Of a DNA stretch of 64,000 bases, positions 24,566 to 34,141 are shown one piece after another. How positions within the stretch are numbered: position 1 is the stretch's first letter; each line of letters opens with the position of its first letter. Source of the DNA: Palsa-506 sp963786975 (GTDB taxonomy: Bacteria; Actinomycetota; Actinomycetes; Streptosporangiales; Streptosporangiaceae); NCBI GenBank assembly GCA_963786975.1, contig CAWBBE010000001.1, positions 682,001-746,000 of the forward strand. Reading direction: 5' to 3'. Both the position numbers and the translations under genes were made by a program. The notes beneath the pieces were generated by a model. It had not been told where the DNA came from. It saw only the letters and a program-made list of their open reading frames with translations, and made no database searches.

Positions 24566-25261
24566 GCCAGTCCCGTTTACCGAATTGACGATGACAGTCA
24601 TCTTAAATCCCGGACCGCGCTCGGTCCATACATATCCCGGGTTTATGCACATCTTGCTTCAAGCCATCCTGCTGTTCGCTCTACGCCATCCCTTGAACGG
24701 TCATGACAGCTTTAGGTATTCAACAAAGGACCAATTCTAATAAACGAAGCTGAACGTCGTTCAGGGATGTATATTGCAGTTCGGCGCGGTCTGCGGTCTG
24801 TCGCAAGCCAATCCGCAGTATTTATACACCCAGGCCATCGCTTCCATGATCGCTGCGTTCTGGCGGCCGACCGGCCGGGCAGTCTACGACCGGATCACGC
24901 TCGTAGATCGACCCCCACCGGGCCCGTCGGGCCTCGGCTGTCGCCGGAAACGAAGCCGTCGAGACCACTCTCGGCGCGGCGGCGGAGCCACCCGAGTGTC
25001 GCCTCGGAGCCCGCCAGGCCTATTCCTTCCGCAAGCCCGCGAACCAGCGCCGCCGGGTCCGCACCGCCTGCACCCGCGGCGGCAGCAGGGCACCTGCCCA
25101 GGCCAAGAGCAGATCACCTCTGGTAACCGGGCGGCTACCAGATCCGGGTTGACGTCGGGGAGGCGCGATACTACGGCGGTAGCTGCCGTCCCGCCAGCAT
25201 GTGATCCCGCACCTGGCCGGCTCACGCTCCAGCCACGGGTGTCTTGTGATTCACTGACGGC
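24566..25261. other. Intergenic stretch with no supported gene
   Basis: The first 230 bp are distinctly A/T-richer than the rest of the window (for example TAAATCCCGGACC, CATACATATCCCGGGTTTATG, CAATTCTAATAAACG), which suits an old insertion or end of the mobilizable remnant. No RNA gene was recognised. Long open frames on the minus strand here are antisense to the next gene. Confidence 0.5.
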
Positions 25262-25837
25262 GTGGCTCGCGAGGAAGAGGTCATCGAGTTCGCGTCGGCT
25301 GCGGCCTTTGAGGAGTGGATCGCGGCGCATCATTCCACCTGTCCGGGGATCTGGCTGAAGCTCCGCAAGAAGGGCTGCGGCGGGGACCGCCTGGACTACG
25401 CTCAGGCTCTCGACGTGGCACTGTGCTATGGCTGGATCGACGGCCAGAAGGACAAGTTCGACGACTCCTGCTGGCTCCAGCGATTCACCCCCCGCACGCC
25501 GCGCAGCAAGTGGTCCAAGGTCAACCGGGAGAAGGTCAACGCCCTCATCGAGCAGGGGCGGATGCGGGCGCCGGGGATGGCGGAGGTCGAGCGCGCAAAG
25601 GCGGACGGCCGCTGGGATGCCGCCTACGCTGGGTCGAAGACCGCCACTGTGCCCGAAGACCTCGCGGTGGCGCTGGCGGCCAGCCCCGCCGCAGCCGAGT
25701 TTTTCGCGACTCTCGACAGCCAGAACCGGTACTCGATCCTCTACCGGGTGCAGGACGCCAAGAAGCCGGAAACCCGGGCGCGCCGGATCCAGAAGTTCGT
25801 CGAGATGCTGGCCCAGCATCAGAAGATCCACACCTGA
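25262..25837 (+). CDS. YdeI/OmpD-associated (OmdA-type) family protein
   Basis: A 191-residue protein from GTG 25262. Conserved blocks of the family: FASAAAFEEWIAAHHSTCPG, IWLKLRKKG, YAQALDVALCYGWIDGQKDK, FTPRTPRSKWSKVNREKV, and C-terminal YRVQDAKKPETRARRIQKFV. These soluble bacterial proteins have no firmly assigned role. A normal-length, intact gene in an otherwise decayed neighbourhood. Confidence 0.88.
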   Translation: MAREEEVIEFASAAAFEEWIAAHHSTCPGIWLKLRKKGCGGDRLDYAQALDVALCYGWIDGQKDKFDDSCWLQRFTPRTPRSKWSKVNREKVNALIEQGRMRAPGMAEVERAKADGRWDAAYAGSKTATVPEDLAVALAASPAAAEFFATLDSQNRYSILYRVQDAKKPETRARRIQKFVEMLAQHQKIHT

Positions 25838-26118
25838 CCTAGCGGCCCGCAGAGCCCGGGGAGGTTATCTGCGGGAATGCCACCGTCCGGGCAGCGGGGC
25901 GCGATGCCAGCCACCGGCGCTTGGCCGCAGTCACCACGATGTGACCGCCTGCCCCCGAAGCGCCCTCCAGCCGGAACGGAACCTGCTCCTCCTCGGCCTC
26001 GTCTTGGTGATGCCCCACGGTCCGCGCTCTCCTCCCGGGCCAGGAATGCGACCCAGATGACGATGAACAATGTGTCCGCCGGGCAGCAGCCCGGACCCGG
26101 AATGGTGCCCCAGGGTGA

Positions 26119-26387
26119 TCAGGCGCCGAGGATCTTCTGCTTCTGCGCGTCGAACTCCGCCTGCGTCAAGGCACCGGCGTCAAGGAGTTCCTTGAGCTTC
26201 ATCAGGTCGCCGTACGGGTCCCCGGCCGGCGCGGCGGCCGGGGCCGGGCCTCAACCTGGGCGGATGGGGCCGGCGGCGCGGCGGCCGCGTCCTCCTGCTG
26301 AGCTGCCTCAGCCTTGGCCTGGCCGCGCCGGGACGCCACATGGGCGGTGGCTCCCACAACCGCTGCGCGTCGCAACATCCGTGGCAT
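26119..26387 (-). pseudogene. SHOCT-domain small protein, frameshifted in linker
   Basis: From ATG 26387 (after GAGGGAGATCACG) the frame gives MPRMLRRAAVVGATAHVASR then RGQAKAEAAQQEDAAAA. A different frame finishes DPYGDLMKLKELLDAGALTQ then AEFDAQKQKILGA and stop at 26119. That end is a textbook SHOCT module. The change of frame lies in the Pro/Ala linker near 26240 (CCCGGCCCCGGCCG), a site prone to slippage or sequencing error. If corrected, the product would be about 89 residues. Confidence 0.65.
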
Positions 26388-26808
26388 CGTGATCTCCCTC
26401 GATCGGCTCAGGGTGCCTGCGAGGTAAATGCGACCCACTAGCGCTCAGGCACTTCCCGGCTGCTTAGAGCGGTGACGGGTCTTCCGTCGGTGGGACTATA
26501 GGACGCCCGCCGGCGAACGGCGCAGGGCCGAAGGTTATCCCTGACGGCCTGGCCAAGACCTACGCCGCGACCAGGACCCGAGTAGAACCGGGCAAATCGA
26601 ACGAACGGCAGGTCTGCGAACCCGTCCATCCGAACTCGGCCGCGGAAATACAGCAACGACCCCCCACCACGCGGCTGCCGTGGTTCACCCCCGTCGGGGG
26701 ACCCCGGCGCCTGCGTGGCGTGATTGCCTGGCACTAGCACCAGCGGAGCCATCCATGGTGCGTACAGGCCAGCGAGCATCGCCCCGCTGCGGCCCGGAGG
26801 GAGTGGCT

Positions 26809-28241
26809 ATGACGGTGACGACCCTACGGGGCCCGGCGCAGACCGGGACGGCGGGACAGCTGAGTCGCGCGGACCGGGTCGCGATCGGGAAGGACGCGAG
26901 AGCGGTGGCGCCGCTGGCGTCCCACGCCGAGTTCCGGCCCGGCGGGTCGCGGGATCCGGTCGGGTTGCTTTTGGGCCAGGCCGGGTCGCGGGTGCCGGAA
27001 CTGGTGCCGGTCCGGCACGGGCGGATGCTGGTCTCGCCGTTCACGTTCTACCGGGGGGCGGCGCTGCCGATGGCGGCCGACCTGGCCACGACGCCCGCCT
27101 CAGGTCTGCGGGTGCAGCTGTGCGGGGACGCGCACCTGTCTAATTTCGGCGCGTTCGCGTCACCGGAGCGGCGGCTGGTCTTCGACGTTAACGACTTCGA
27201 CGAGACGCTGCCCGGCCCGTTCGAGTGGGACGTCAAGCGGCTGGCCGCGAGCTTCGCCGTGGCCGGGCGCGACAGCGGGTTCCCCGCCAAGGCCCGCCGC
27301 AAGATCACCCTGGCGGCGGCCGAGGGCTACCGCACCGCGATGCGCGGATTCGCGCAGCAGCCCCTGCTGGACGTCTGGTATGCGCACCTGGACATCGAGC
27401 CCGCCCTCGGCGAGTTCCGGTCTCAGGTCGATGCGAAAAGGTTCAAGGCCGCCGAGAAGCTGCTGGCCAAGGCCCACACCGCGACAGCACCCAGGCCCTG
27501 GGCAAGCTCACCACCGTGGTCGACGGCCAGCGGCGGATCATCAGCACACCGCCGACGATCGTCCCGGTCGAAGAGGTCTTCGCCGATGTGCAGGCCGACG
27601 CGCTGTACAAGCTGATCCGCGCCGTGCTCGGCAAGTACCGGCGCACCCTGCAGTCTGACCGGCGGCACCTGCTGGAGCAGTTCACCCTGGTCCAGATGGC
27701 CCGCAAGGTCGTCGGAGTCGGCAGCGTCGGCACCCGCGCCTGGGTGCTGCTGATGGACGCCGCCGACGGCGACGAGCCGCTGTTCCTGCAGGCCAAGGAG
27801 GCCCAGCCGTCGGTTCTCGCGGACTATGCCGGGCGCAGCAAGTACAACAACCAGGGCGAGCGGGTCGTCGCCGGGCAGCACCTGCAGCAGGCCCAAAGCG
27901 ACATCTTCCTCGGCTGGGCCCGCGTCCCCAACCCCGTCGACGGGGTGGACCGCGACTTTTACGTCCGGCAGCTGCGGGACTGGAAATTCTCCGTGCCGAT
28001 CGAGATGATGCTCCCCGTCGGCATGACCATCTACGCCCGGCTGTGCGGGTGGACCCTCGCCCGGGCGCACGCCCGCTCCGGCGACCGCATCGCCCTGGCC
28101 GCCTACCTCGGCGGCTCCGCCAAATTCGACCAGGCCATCGCCGACTTCGCCGAAACCTACGCCGACCAGAACGAAAACGACTACGCCGCCCTCCAGGCCG
28201 CCGTCAAAGACGGCAGGGCTGAAGCCACCACCGAAATCTAG
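26809..28241 (+). pseudogene. DUF2252 family protein (copy 2, one-base frameshift)
   Basis: Starts at ATG 26809 behind GGAGGGAGTGGCT and follows copy 1 closely (FTFYRGAALPMAADLATTPA, GDAHLSNFGAF, FDVNDFDETLPGPFEWDVKR). At about 27480 the sequence CACACCGCGACAGC lacks one base relative to the expected His-Thr-Arg-Asp-Ser codons. The second frame continues without damage to the end (QALGKLTTVVDGQRRI ... YADQNENDYAALQAAV). A single missing C in a short C-run could be real decay or a sequencing error. Otherwise the protein would be about 478 residues. Confidence 0.82.
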
Positions 28242-28582
28242 GACAGCACCCAGGTCCGTTCACCGTTTGCGTGACGACCGGGCGGTCGCCGAGGCCCAGC
28301 AGTGACCAGTCGCCGTCCGCGCCGTGGAGAGGGTGGCCTCGCACCCGGTGAGCAGGTTCACCGATCGCACTGCGCGGCCCACGGTCACGGCGCGGATCTC
28401 GTCGTCGGTCATCGGGTGGATGCCCCCGGTCGGCGAGCTGGGCGACAGTGAACATGCCCTCAGCGGCCGGGCGGCCGGCACGGTCGCTGGGCGTGTACCA
28501 GATGGGCAACAGTACGCTTGTAATATCAGTGCACATGGCCGGTCAGGCCGCCGCACCGCGGGCACGGCACCGGCCCGCGTCC
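28242..28582. other. Intergenic stretch with a short open frame
   Basis: Minus-strand codons from 28412 read MTDDEIRAVTVGRAVRSVNL then LTGCEATL. The first ten residues resemble the start of GrpB-type or similar proteins, but nothing recognisable follows. No other gene or RNA is seen. Confidence 0.35.
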
Positions 28583-30241
28583 TTAGACGCGGGCCAGCGC
28601 CTCGCGCAACGGGTCAAGACCCATAGCGCCCAGGCTGAGTGCCTTGGCGTGAAAGTCCTTCAGGCTGAAGGCTCCTCCGGCTCGTGCCATGGCATCCTCC
28701 CTGGCCTGTAGCCAGATCCGTTCACCGAGCTTGTACGAAGGGGCCTGGCCCGGCATGCCGAGGCAGCGGCGTAGCTCGGAGCGCAGTTGCCGTTCATCCC
28801 AGCTGGAGTGGGCGCGCAGGAGCTCCCAGGCGATCTCGGCATTCCAGCGCTCGCCCTCGCGCCAGCCGGTGCCCCTTGCGACATCCAGTTCCAGGTGCAT
28901 CCCGATGTCCAGGGGCACCTGGACGGCGAGCAGCTGCTGACTGTCGAGCATCCCCAGATATGCCCCCGGGTCGTCCAGGTATCCGAGTTCTCCCATGAGC
29001 CACTCGGCGTAGAGCGCCCAGCCCTCGCCGTGGCCCGATACCCAGGACATGCGCTGCCAGCGGTTCAGGCTGTCCCTCTGCGCCATGGCGTGCGATATCT
29101 GCAGGTGATGGCCGGGAACGCCCTCGTGGTAGACGACCGTGACTTCCTTCCAGGTGGAGAAGGCCTCAACGCCGTCCGGCACCGACCACCACATCCGCCC
29201 GGGCCGGGACCAGTCTTCAGAGGGCCCGGTGTAGTAGATCCCTCCGTCGTTAGTGGGGGCGATCGCGGCCTCGATCCGGTGCGCGGGCTGCGGGATGTCG
29301 AAGTGCGTCCCGTCCAGCTCCGCAATGGTGCGCTCGGCCTGTTCCTGCATCCAGGCCCGGAAGTTCTCGCGCCCTTCGACGCGCCGGGCCGGGTCTTCGT
29401 CCAGAATCGCCATGGCCTCCTCCACGGTGGCCCCGGGCCGGACCAGGTTACTGACCCGTGTCATCTCGGCCCGCAGCCGGGCGATTTCGTCCCAGCTCCA
29501 GGCGTAGGCCTCCCGCAGATCCACGGCGGCGCCGAGGAAGTGCCGCGAGGCCCGGGCGTAGATCTCAGGCCCGCAGGCATCCTTGTCCCTGGCCAGCGGC
29601 ATCAGCTCGCGGCCGAGGAAGGCGCCAAGCTCGGCCGTGGCAGCCGTGGCCGCGCGCGCGGCCACGTCCAGCTCCCCCCGCAGCGAGTCCGGGACTGCGG
29701 TCAGCCGCTCGACCAGTCCTGCATAAAAGGAATCCCCCGGCTTGGCCCAATCCGCGCACTGCACGGCGACCTCCTCGACCTGCCGCCTGGCCGCGGAGCG
29801 GCCATTCCTGGCCGCGTCGAGCAAGGTCGCGGACAACTGGCGGTAGGCCCGCGGCACCGCGGCCATCCGCTTAGCGATGTTGGCCGCGACTTCCTCGCCG
29901 TCGGTGGGCATAAGGTCGAAGCCCTCGCGCACCATCTGCACCCAGCTGTTGATGGTGTTGAGTTTGCTGGTGGTGTCCCCGGCGTCGTAACACTCCACAG
30001 CCAGTGCCAGGCGCTCCCGCATCGCGGCCCGCGCGACCTCGTCGCGCGGCTCCGGGGCTTCGACCGCGTTAAGGGCCGCGAGGGTTGAGCGATCAAGCTC
30101 GGCTCGTTCGGCGAACCCGTCAGCACCGAGATCCGCCAGCTCGTGGTCGTGCCCCGCTATCCCGGCGTAGGTGGCGTAGTACGGGTCCAGAGCAGCAGCC
30201 CGCTCTACGTACTCCGCCGCGATGTCGTCGATCGAAGGCAT
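28583..30241 (-). CDS. DUF885 family metalloprotease-like protein
   Basis: A 552-residue protein from ATG 30241. Mostly helical, with the family signatures VVYHEGVPGHHLQISHAMAQ (HEGxPGHH, an HExxH-related zinc site) and MSWVSGHGEGWALYAEWLMG (second Glu ligand region). It ends YKLGERIWLQAREDAMARAG then GAFSLKDFHAKALSLGAMGL, also conserved. DUF885 proteins resemble M32-like carboxypeptidases; peptidase activity is inferred. No signal peptide, so cytosolic. Full length and intact. Confidence 0.9.
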   Translation of the reverse strand: MPSIDDIAAEYVERAAALDPYYATYAGIAGHDHELADLGADGFAERAELDRSTLAALNAVEAPEPRDEVARAAMRERLALAVECYDAGDTTSKLNTINSWVQMVREGFDLMPTDGEEVAANIAKRMAAVPRAYRQLSATLLDAARNGRSAARRQVEEVAVQCADWAKPGDSFYAGLVERLTAVPDSLRGELDVAARAATAATAELGAFLGRELMPLARDKDACGPEIYARASRHFLGAAVDLREAYAWSWDEIARLRAEMTRVSNLVRPGATVEEAMAILDEDPARRVEGRENFRAWMQEQAERTIAELDGTHFDIPQPAHRIEAAIAPTNDGGIYYTGPSEDWSRPGRMWWSVPDGVEAFSTWKEVTVVYHEGVPGHHLQISHAMAQRDSLNRWQRMSWVSGHGEGWALYAEWLMGELGYLDDPGAYLGMLDSQQLLAVQVPLDIGMHLELDVARGTGWREGERWNAEIAWELLRAHSSWDERQLRSELRRCLGMPGQAPSYKLGERIWLQAREDAMARAGGAFSLKDFHAKALSLGAMGLDPLREALARV

Positions 30242-30286
30242 ACCTGAAACCTAGCCCCGGCACCGCCTCTCGCCGGATGGTTACGC

Positions 30287-30430
30287 TTACGCCGCCGGTG
30301 CCGTCGTCGCCTCGTCCTGGCCATCAGGGTGGGCCGTCTTTGCGCCCTCGATGCGCCGGTCGAGCGCGGCGGCGATGGCCTGGTCGGCCTCGGCGGTGGC
30401 GTGCTGGTAGATCATCGCGGCGCGCGCGGT
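30287..30430 (-). pseudogene. Tyrosine recombinase (integrase) C-terminal fragment
   Basis: Minus-strand codons read AAMIYQHATAEADQAIAAAL then DRRIEGAKTAHPDGQDE and stop. This is the usual end of actinobacterial phage/ICE integrases, where IYQHAT carries the catalytic Tyr. The rest of the enzyme is absent. The gap 30431-30632 has only a plus-strand tail GGLYPVFEQVYEAIAERNRQ of unknown origin. Confidence 0.55.
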
Positions 30431-30632
30431 CGGCGCACCCGGTGGCCTGTACCCGGTCTTCGAGCAGGTCTACGAAGCGATCGCGGAACGGAACAGGCAG
30501 ATATGACCGCCGACCCCGGGTCACTCCCGCCCGTCGCCCTCCACGCCGCCGACATCGCCCGCGATCTGACACGAACCCGGCGGCCCTGCCGAGGAAGATG
30601 CAGCAGACCAGGACGCCGTCAGAGCCAGTTTG

Positions 30633-31568
30633 TCAGGTCCGGTTCTTTGTGGCGCCAGCCATAAGGTTCACGATGCGCCGGGCGGATCGTCCCTGTGGGT
30701 CAAGGTCAGGGTTGTAAACGCCAAGGCTCCACCCGCCAATGCCGCTGGCTCCCAAAGCCGATGAGGCGACGGCGCCGAGTTCGGCCCACGACAGGCCACC
30801 GGGCAGCATGACCTCGCCCGCAGCGCCGCAGGCGCTGAATTCCTCGCGGTCCAGCACGTCGAAGTCGATGTGCAGCCACCAGCTGGGAGCCTGGGAGGCG
30901 ACCTGCCCGGCGGCTTGGCGGCCGACCTCTGCCGGATCGGCGTGCAGGTCGGTGGCGGGAATTAGCCGGACCCGGCCCGCGATCGTGGCCACTCCGATCT
31001 GGCGGCGGTATGAGTCATCGCGCATCCCCAGCATGACCAGCGCGTCCGGCCGCAGCAGCCCTACCCGGCTCAGCAGCGGCTCTGGCGCCTGCTGGCCGGT
31101 CAGGCCCAGTAGCAAGGCCACCTCCATGTTGGCGGCCTCGCCGGACGCCGACAGTTCCATCGGTGTGGCATCCTCGTGGCCGTCGATGAACACCAGACCA
31201 GCATCTCCGGTCATGTCGGCTAGCGCAGGCACCGCTGCCAGCAGCACCGAGCAGTCGGCGCCATAGACCACCGGGAACCGGCCCGCGGCCAGGGAGCCTC
31301 GCACCCGGCCGTAGAGCACGTCCAGCATTTCCAGCAGCGCGCGCTCATTCAGCAACCCCGACGGCCCGCGCACCGGATCAGGGTCTGAGACGATGACGTC
31401 AGGGGTCAGGCGCGCCCGCTCGTGGAAGGCCGCCGCCAGCCCAGCGTCCCGCAGTGCCGCAGGCGCCCGTGCCTGGCCACCGCGGCGGCCCATGCCGTCA
31501 AAGCACACGCCGATAAGATCAACGGCATCCCACCGCGGCGGCCCCGCGCTGATCCCTGGCCCGGTCAT
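30633..31568 (-). CDS. Arginase/agmatinase family protein with altered metal ligand
   Basis: A 311-residue protein. Ureohydrolase landmarks: VVYGADCSVL (canonical GGDHS), VFIDGHEDATP (DAHxD), and WLHIDFDVLD (DxDxxD). The first metal-ligand His is replaced by Cys and the second DAH by DGH, so binuclear Mn2+ binding may differ from classic arginase. The fold and length are otherwise normal. It could be a formiminoglutamase- or arginase-like enzyme or a non-canonical hydrolase; the substrate is unknown. It stands alone. Confidence 0.82.
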   Translation of the reverse strand: MTGPGISAGPPRWDAVDLIGVCFDGMGRRGGQARAPAALRDAGLAAAFHERARLTPDVIVSDPDPVRGPSGLLNERALLEMLDVLYGRVRGSLAAGRFPVVYGADCSVLLAAVPALADMTGDAGLVFIDGHEDATPMELSASGEAANMEVALLLGLTGQQAPEPLLSRVGLLRPDALVMLGMRDDSYRRQIGVATIAGRVRLIPATDLHADPAEVGRQAAGQVASQAPSWWLHIDFDVLDREEFSACGAAGEVMLPGGLSWAELGAVASSALGASGIGGWSLGVYNPDLDPQGRSARRIVNLMAGATKNRT

Positions 31569-31684
31569 TGGCCCACCCTAGACGCGGCGCCCAGTCGCCA
31601 GGAATCGGCGCCTGCCGGAAGGACGGAGGGTCATGACTCAGACCTGGGATGATTCGCCGAGCGCCTCGCGCGTGCTGACAGCGC

Positions 31685-32164
31685 TCAGCCAGGGAGGTCC
31701 TCCGGGCGCTTTGCGGCGAGATTGCCGTGCAGCAGGCCGGTGGACTGGCCGACCTCGATGAGGTATCCGTCCGGGTCCCGCAGGTAGCAGCGGATCTCCG
31801 CTCCGCGGTCGATCGGCGGCGTAACGAACTCTGCCCCCTTCGCCTTCCACTCCTGGTAGCAGGCCTGGATGTCAGCGACCCGCAAGTTCAAGAAGATCGA
31901 GGTGGTGTCGCCGGGCTGGTAGTCAACCACCGAGATGCCTGGCTTGTCGGGGGTGGGCGGCCCGCCGGGATTCATGATGATCCACGAGTTGGACAGCCTG
32001 ACAGTGCACGGGTTCTCATCCAGGATGACAGTGCCGCCCAGGACGCGCGAGTAGAAGTCCCGCGATCGCGCGACCTTGCGAACGGTGATGAACAACGTCA
32101 CCAGAACGCCCTCGGCGGGCGCAGGGAAGCTGGCGAAATCGTCGCGGGGCTGAGCCTCTGTCAT
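31685..32164 (-). CDS. VOC (glyoxalase/bleomycin-resistance fold) family protein
   Basis: A 159-residue protein from ATG 32164, after GAGGAGCAACC. Two beta-alpha-beta-beta-beta modules: VLVTLFITVRKVARSRDFYS then RVLGGTVILDENPCTVRLSN, and TSIFLNLRVADIQACYQEWK then IRCYLRDPDGYLIEVGQSTG. The ending RDPDGYLIEVGQ holds the metal-ligand Glu of the fold. Typical roles are metal-dependent lyase, dioxygenase or drug sequestration; no substrate can be assigned. Confidence 0.9.
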   Translation of the reverse strand: MTEAQPRDDFASFPAPAEGVLVTLFITVRKVARSRDFYSRVLGGTVILDENPCTVRLSNSWIIMNPGGPPTPDKPGISVVDYQPGDTTSIFLNLRVADIQACYQEWKAKGAEFVTPPIDRGAEIRCYLRDPDGYLIEVGQSTGLLHGNLAAKRPEDLPG

Positions 32165-32636
32165 GGTTGCTCCTCTGCGGCGGCACTGGCGGACAACGGC
32201 AGCGTTCCGGGCAGGTGCCAGTTAATGCCGGGCTGCGGCGGGGGTCAACGTGCAGCCCCAGTAGCGCGCCAGATGCCGGGCGTCAAGCTGGCCGCCGATC
32301 TTGGTAAGCGCCGCGAGGAAGACGCTGATCCGGACGCGCCGCGACTCCGGCCGGTCACCGGGCGGGCCCTTCCGGGGACCGTTGCGCGCCTGGGCGCCAC
32401 CTGCCGCATTTAGGCCCTACGGGCCACGGCGGCGTCGGCGCACAAGGCATCCCCGGGGCTCGATGCCCATCGCGGGCAGGGCGGCCCGTCAGAACGTCTG
32501 GTGCCCTGGTGGCGTGACGTCTTGGCCGACGGCCACCGGCCTCGCCTGCAGATCAGGGTGGCGCAGGACCCTGTGCACGAGCTCGGCCGGTCCGCCGATG
32601 CAGGTCCAGTCGTCGTCCCACAGCGCCGCCGCGCCC
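32165..32636. other. Intergenic stretch with no supported gene
   Basis: All open frames here are low-complexity Arg/Pro/Ala translations without homology that I recognise. It precedes an integrase fragment and is probably mobile-element debris. Confidence 0.4.
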
Positions 32637-32790
32637 GCTGGACCGGCTCACCGCCAGGCACCTGCGCGGGTGGCTGCACGCCCGCCACGCGCGCTGGCCC
32701 ACGACGGCTCACCCCTACCTGCTGATCAACCGCAGCACCGGCTGCGGCGTCAAACTCGTCAGCCGGAGCCACAGGGCACCACGCCCGACC
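32637..32790 (+). pseudogene. Integrase-like C-terminal fragment
   Basis: Codons read DRLTARHLRGWLHARHARWP then TTAHPYLLINRSTGCGVKLV. The RHLxxWLxxRHxRWPxTxxPHLLIN pattern is typical of actinobacterial XerC-like integrases before their catalytic end. Start and C-terminus are missing. Confidence 0.45.
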
Positions 32791-32809
32791 AGCCGGGCAC
32801 TGGACCACC

Positions 32810-33040
32810 TTGGACTTCGAAGCAGACGAAGCCGAAGCAGGAGAACTGGCGCGGGCATTCGCCGATGCTCTCGATCAGCCCGGCTGGTATGCGAGCTTCG
32901 AATCTCCCGCCGAGAACTTCGTCGTCTTCCCGGGCCGGATCTTCCGTTACCCGCGGGGCGACACGGCCGGCCGCGCAGCGGCCGAGGCTCACAGTCGCCA
33001 GCTCGCCATCCCAGGCGCGCAACTCGACTGGCCCGGATGA
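32810..33040 (+). CDS. Hypothetical protein, possibly N-terminally truncated
   Basis: A 76-residue frame from TTG 32810: LDFEADEAEAGELARAFADA then LDQPGWYASFESPAENFVVF, PGRIFRYPRGD, ending AIPGAQLDWPG. The composition and G/C-ending codons look genuine, and the pattern resembles small actinobacterial proteins of unknown role. A TTG start without a clear ribosome site, just after an integrase fragment, suggests the 5' end was replaced. Confidence 0.5.
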   Translation: MDFEADEAEAGELARAFADALDQPGWYASFESPAENFVVFPGRIFRYPRGDTAGRAAAEAHSRQLAIPGAQLDWPG

Positions 33041-33220
33041 GGCAACAGCACCGACCCCGATAAATCCGGCCCGGCGCCAATCCGGCCTGAGCAGCACAGC
33101 CCAGAGTTCGGTGAACTTCCCGCTACCCGCCGCGAGTCGACCGCCCGTCCCGGCACGCCCGGCACCACACCGGGGAGCGGCTATAGCGGCAGTAACAACC
33201 TGATACGACGTAGCCGGGAA

Positions 33221-33787
33221 CTACTTGCGGACGCGGAACCGAAGGATCGTGACGGCTCCCGACCGTGTGCTGTCGAGCGGTTCCAGGTCTATCCTGGCGA
33301 GGCCGGGGGAGGAGAAGAAGCGAGTCCCGTCGCCGAGCAGGACCGGCAGGACGTACACCATGATCTCGTCCACGAGTCCCCGCCGCAGGCACTGACCGGC
33401 TACGTCGGCGCCGAGGATTTCGAGGTTCTTGCCGCCCGCGGCGCGGAGCGCGGTGGCGACGGCTTCCCCGATATCACCGGTGAGGAACGTGACCGCCGGG
33501 TCCGGCGGGTCCGGTGGCTCGTGGGTGAGGACGAACTCAGCTCCCCCGTCGTAGGCAGGGGTGACCTCGTCCGGATTCTCGGTCATACGCCTACCCACCT
33601 CGTAGGTCCGCCGGCCGACGAGCATGGCGCCGGTGGCCGCCATGATCTCCGGGAACTCGTCCTCGATCGGCCCCATGAACTCGAAGATCCAGTTCATCGC
33701 GTCGCCGGGACCAGCGGTGAACCCGTCGAGTGACATCGACCTGTTCACGACGACTTTGCCGTTTCCCGTGCTCGTGTCGCTCACCAT
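33221..33787 (-). CDS. Dihydrofolate-reductase-like (RibD C-terminal) family protein
   Basis: A 188-residue protein from ATG 33787, behind CGGAGGTAC; an open frame upstream to 34045 is not needed. RibD_C features: KVVVNRSMSLDGFTAGPGDA, MLVGRRTYEVGRRMTEN, FVLTHEPPDPPDPAVTFLTG, KNLEILGADVAGQCLRRGLV, and DEIMVYVLPVLLGDGTRFFS. These enzymes bind NADPH and reduce pterin- or ribityl-like substrates; most stand-alone members are uncharacterised. Confidence 0.92.
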   Translation of the reverse strand: MVSDTSTGNGKVVVNRSMSLDGFTAGPGDAMNWIFEFMGPIEDEFPEIMAATGAMLVGRRTYEVGRRMTENPDEVTPAYDGGAEFVLTHEPPDPPDPAVTFLTGDIGEAVATALRAAGGKNLEILGADVAGQCLRRGLVDEIMVYVLPVLLGDGTRFFSSPGLARIDLEPLDSTRSGAVTILRFRVRK

Positions 33788-34141
33788 GTACCTCCGAAGG
33801 ACTTTTTCCGGGCTGTCGTCCCGCGCTGCGAATGACGACGTTACCCGCGCCCGGATCTCATCGTCTGCTCGACCACATTCCGCTTTCCCCAAGGGTGTGT
33901 TCTTGCAGCGATCCAGACACACTTCGTTGCCTTCGTGCCTAAGCCCAAGTGATCGTTGACGGATCAGCTTCAGGTGATGCTTGACGGGTTCTAGGCACGA
34001 TTTTCGCGTCGTAGCCCGGCTATGCCTAGTCGCCGGATGGATCAATGCGGATGGGGGCGCCTGGTGGTCGGTTCATGAACGGCCCGTCAGGATCGAGAAG
34101 GCAGCGGGAAGGGGCGACATCGGCGTGGGAGGCTGGTCGCC

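Noticed and set aside
24884..25831. 315-codon minus-strand open frame
   Set aside because: Mostly antisense to the YdeI-like gene; no family features.
28787..30088. 433-codon plus-strand open frame
   Set aside because: Antisense to the DUF885 gene, which has conserved motifs.
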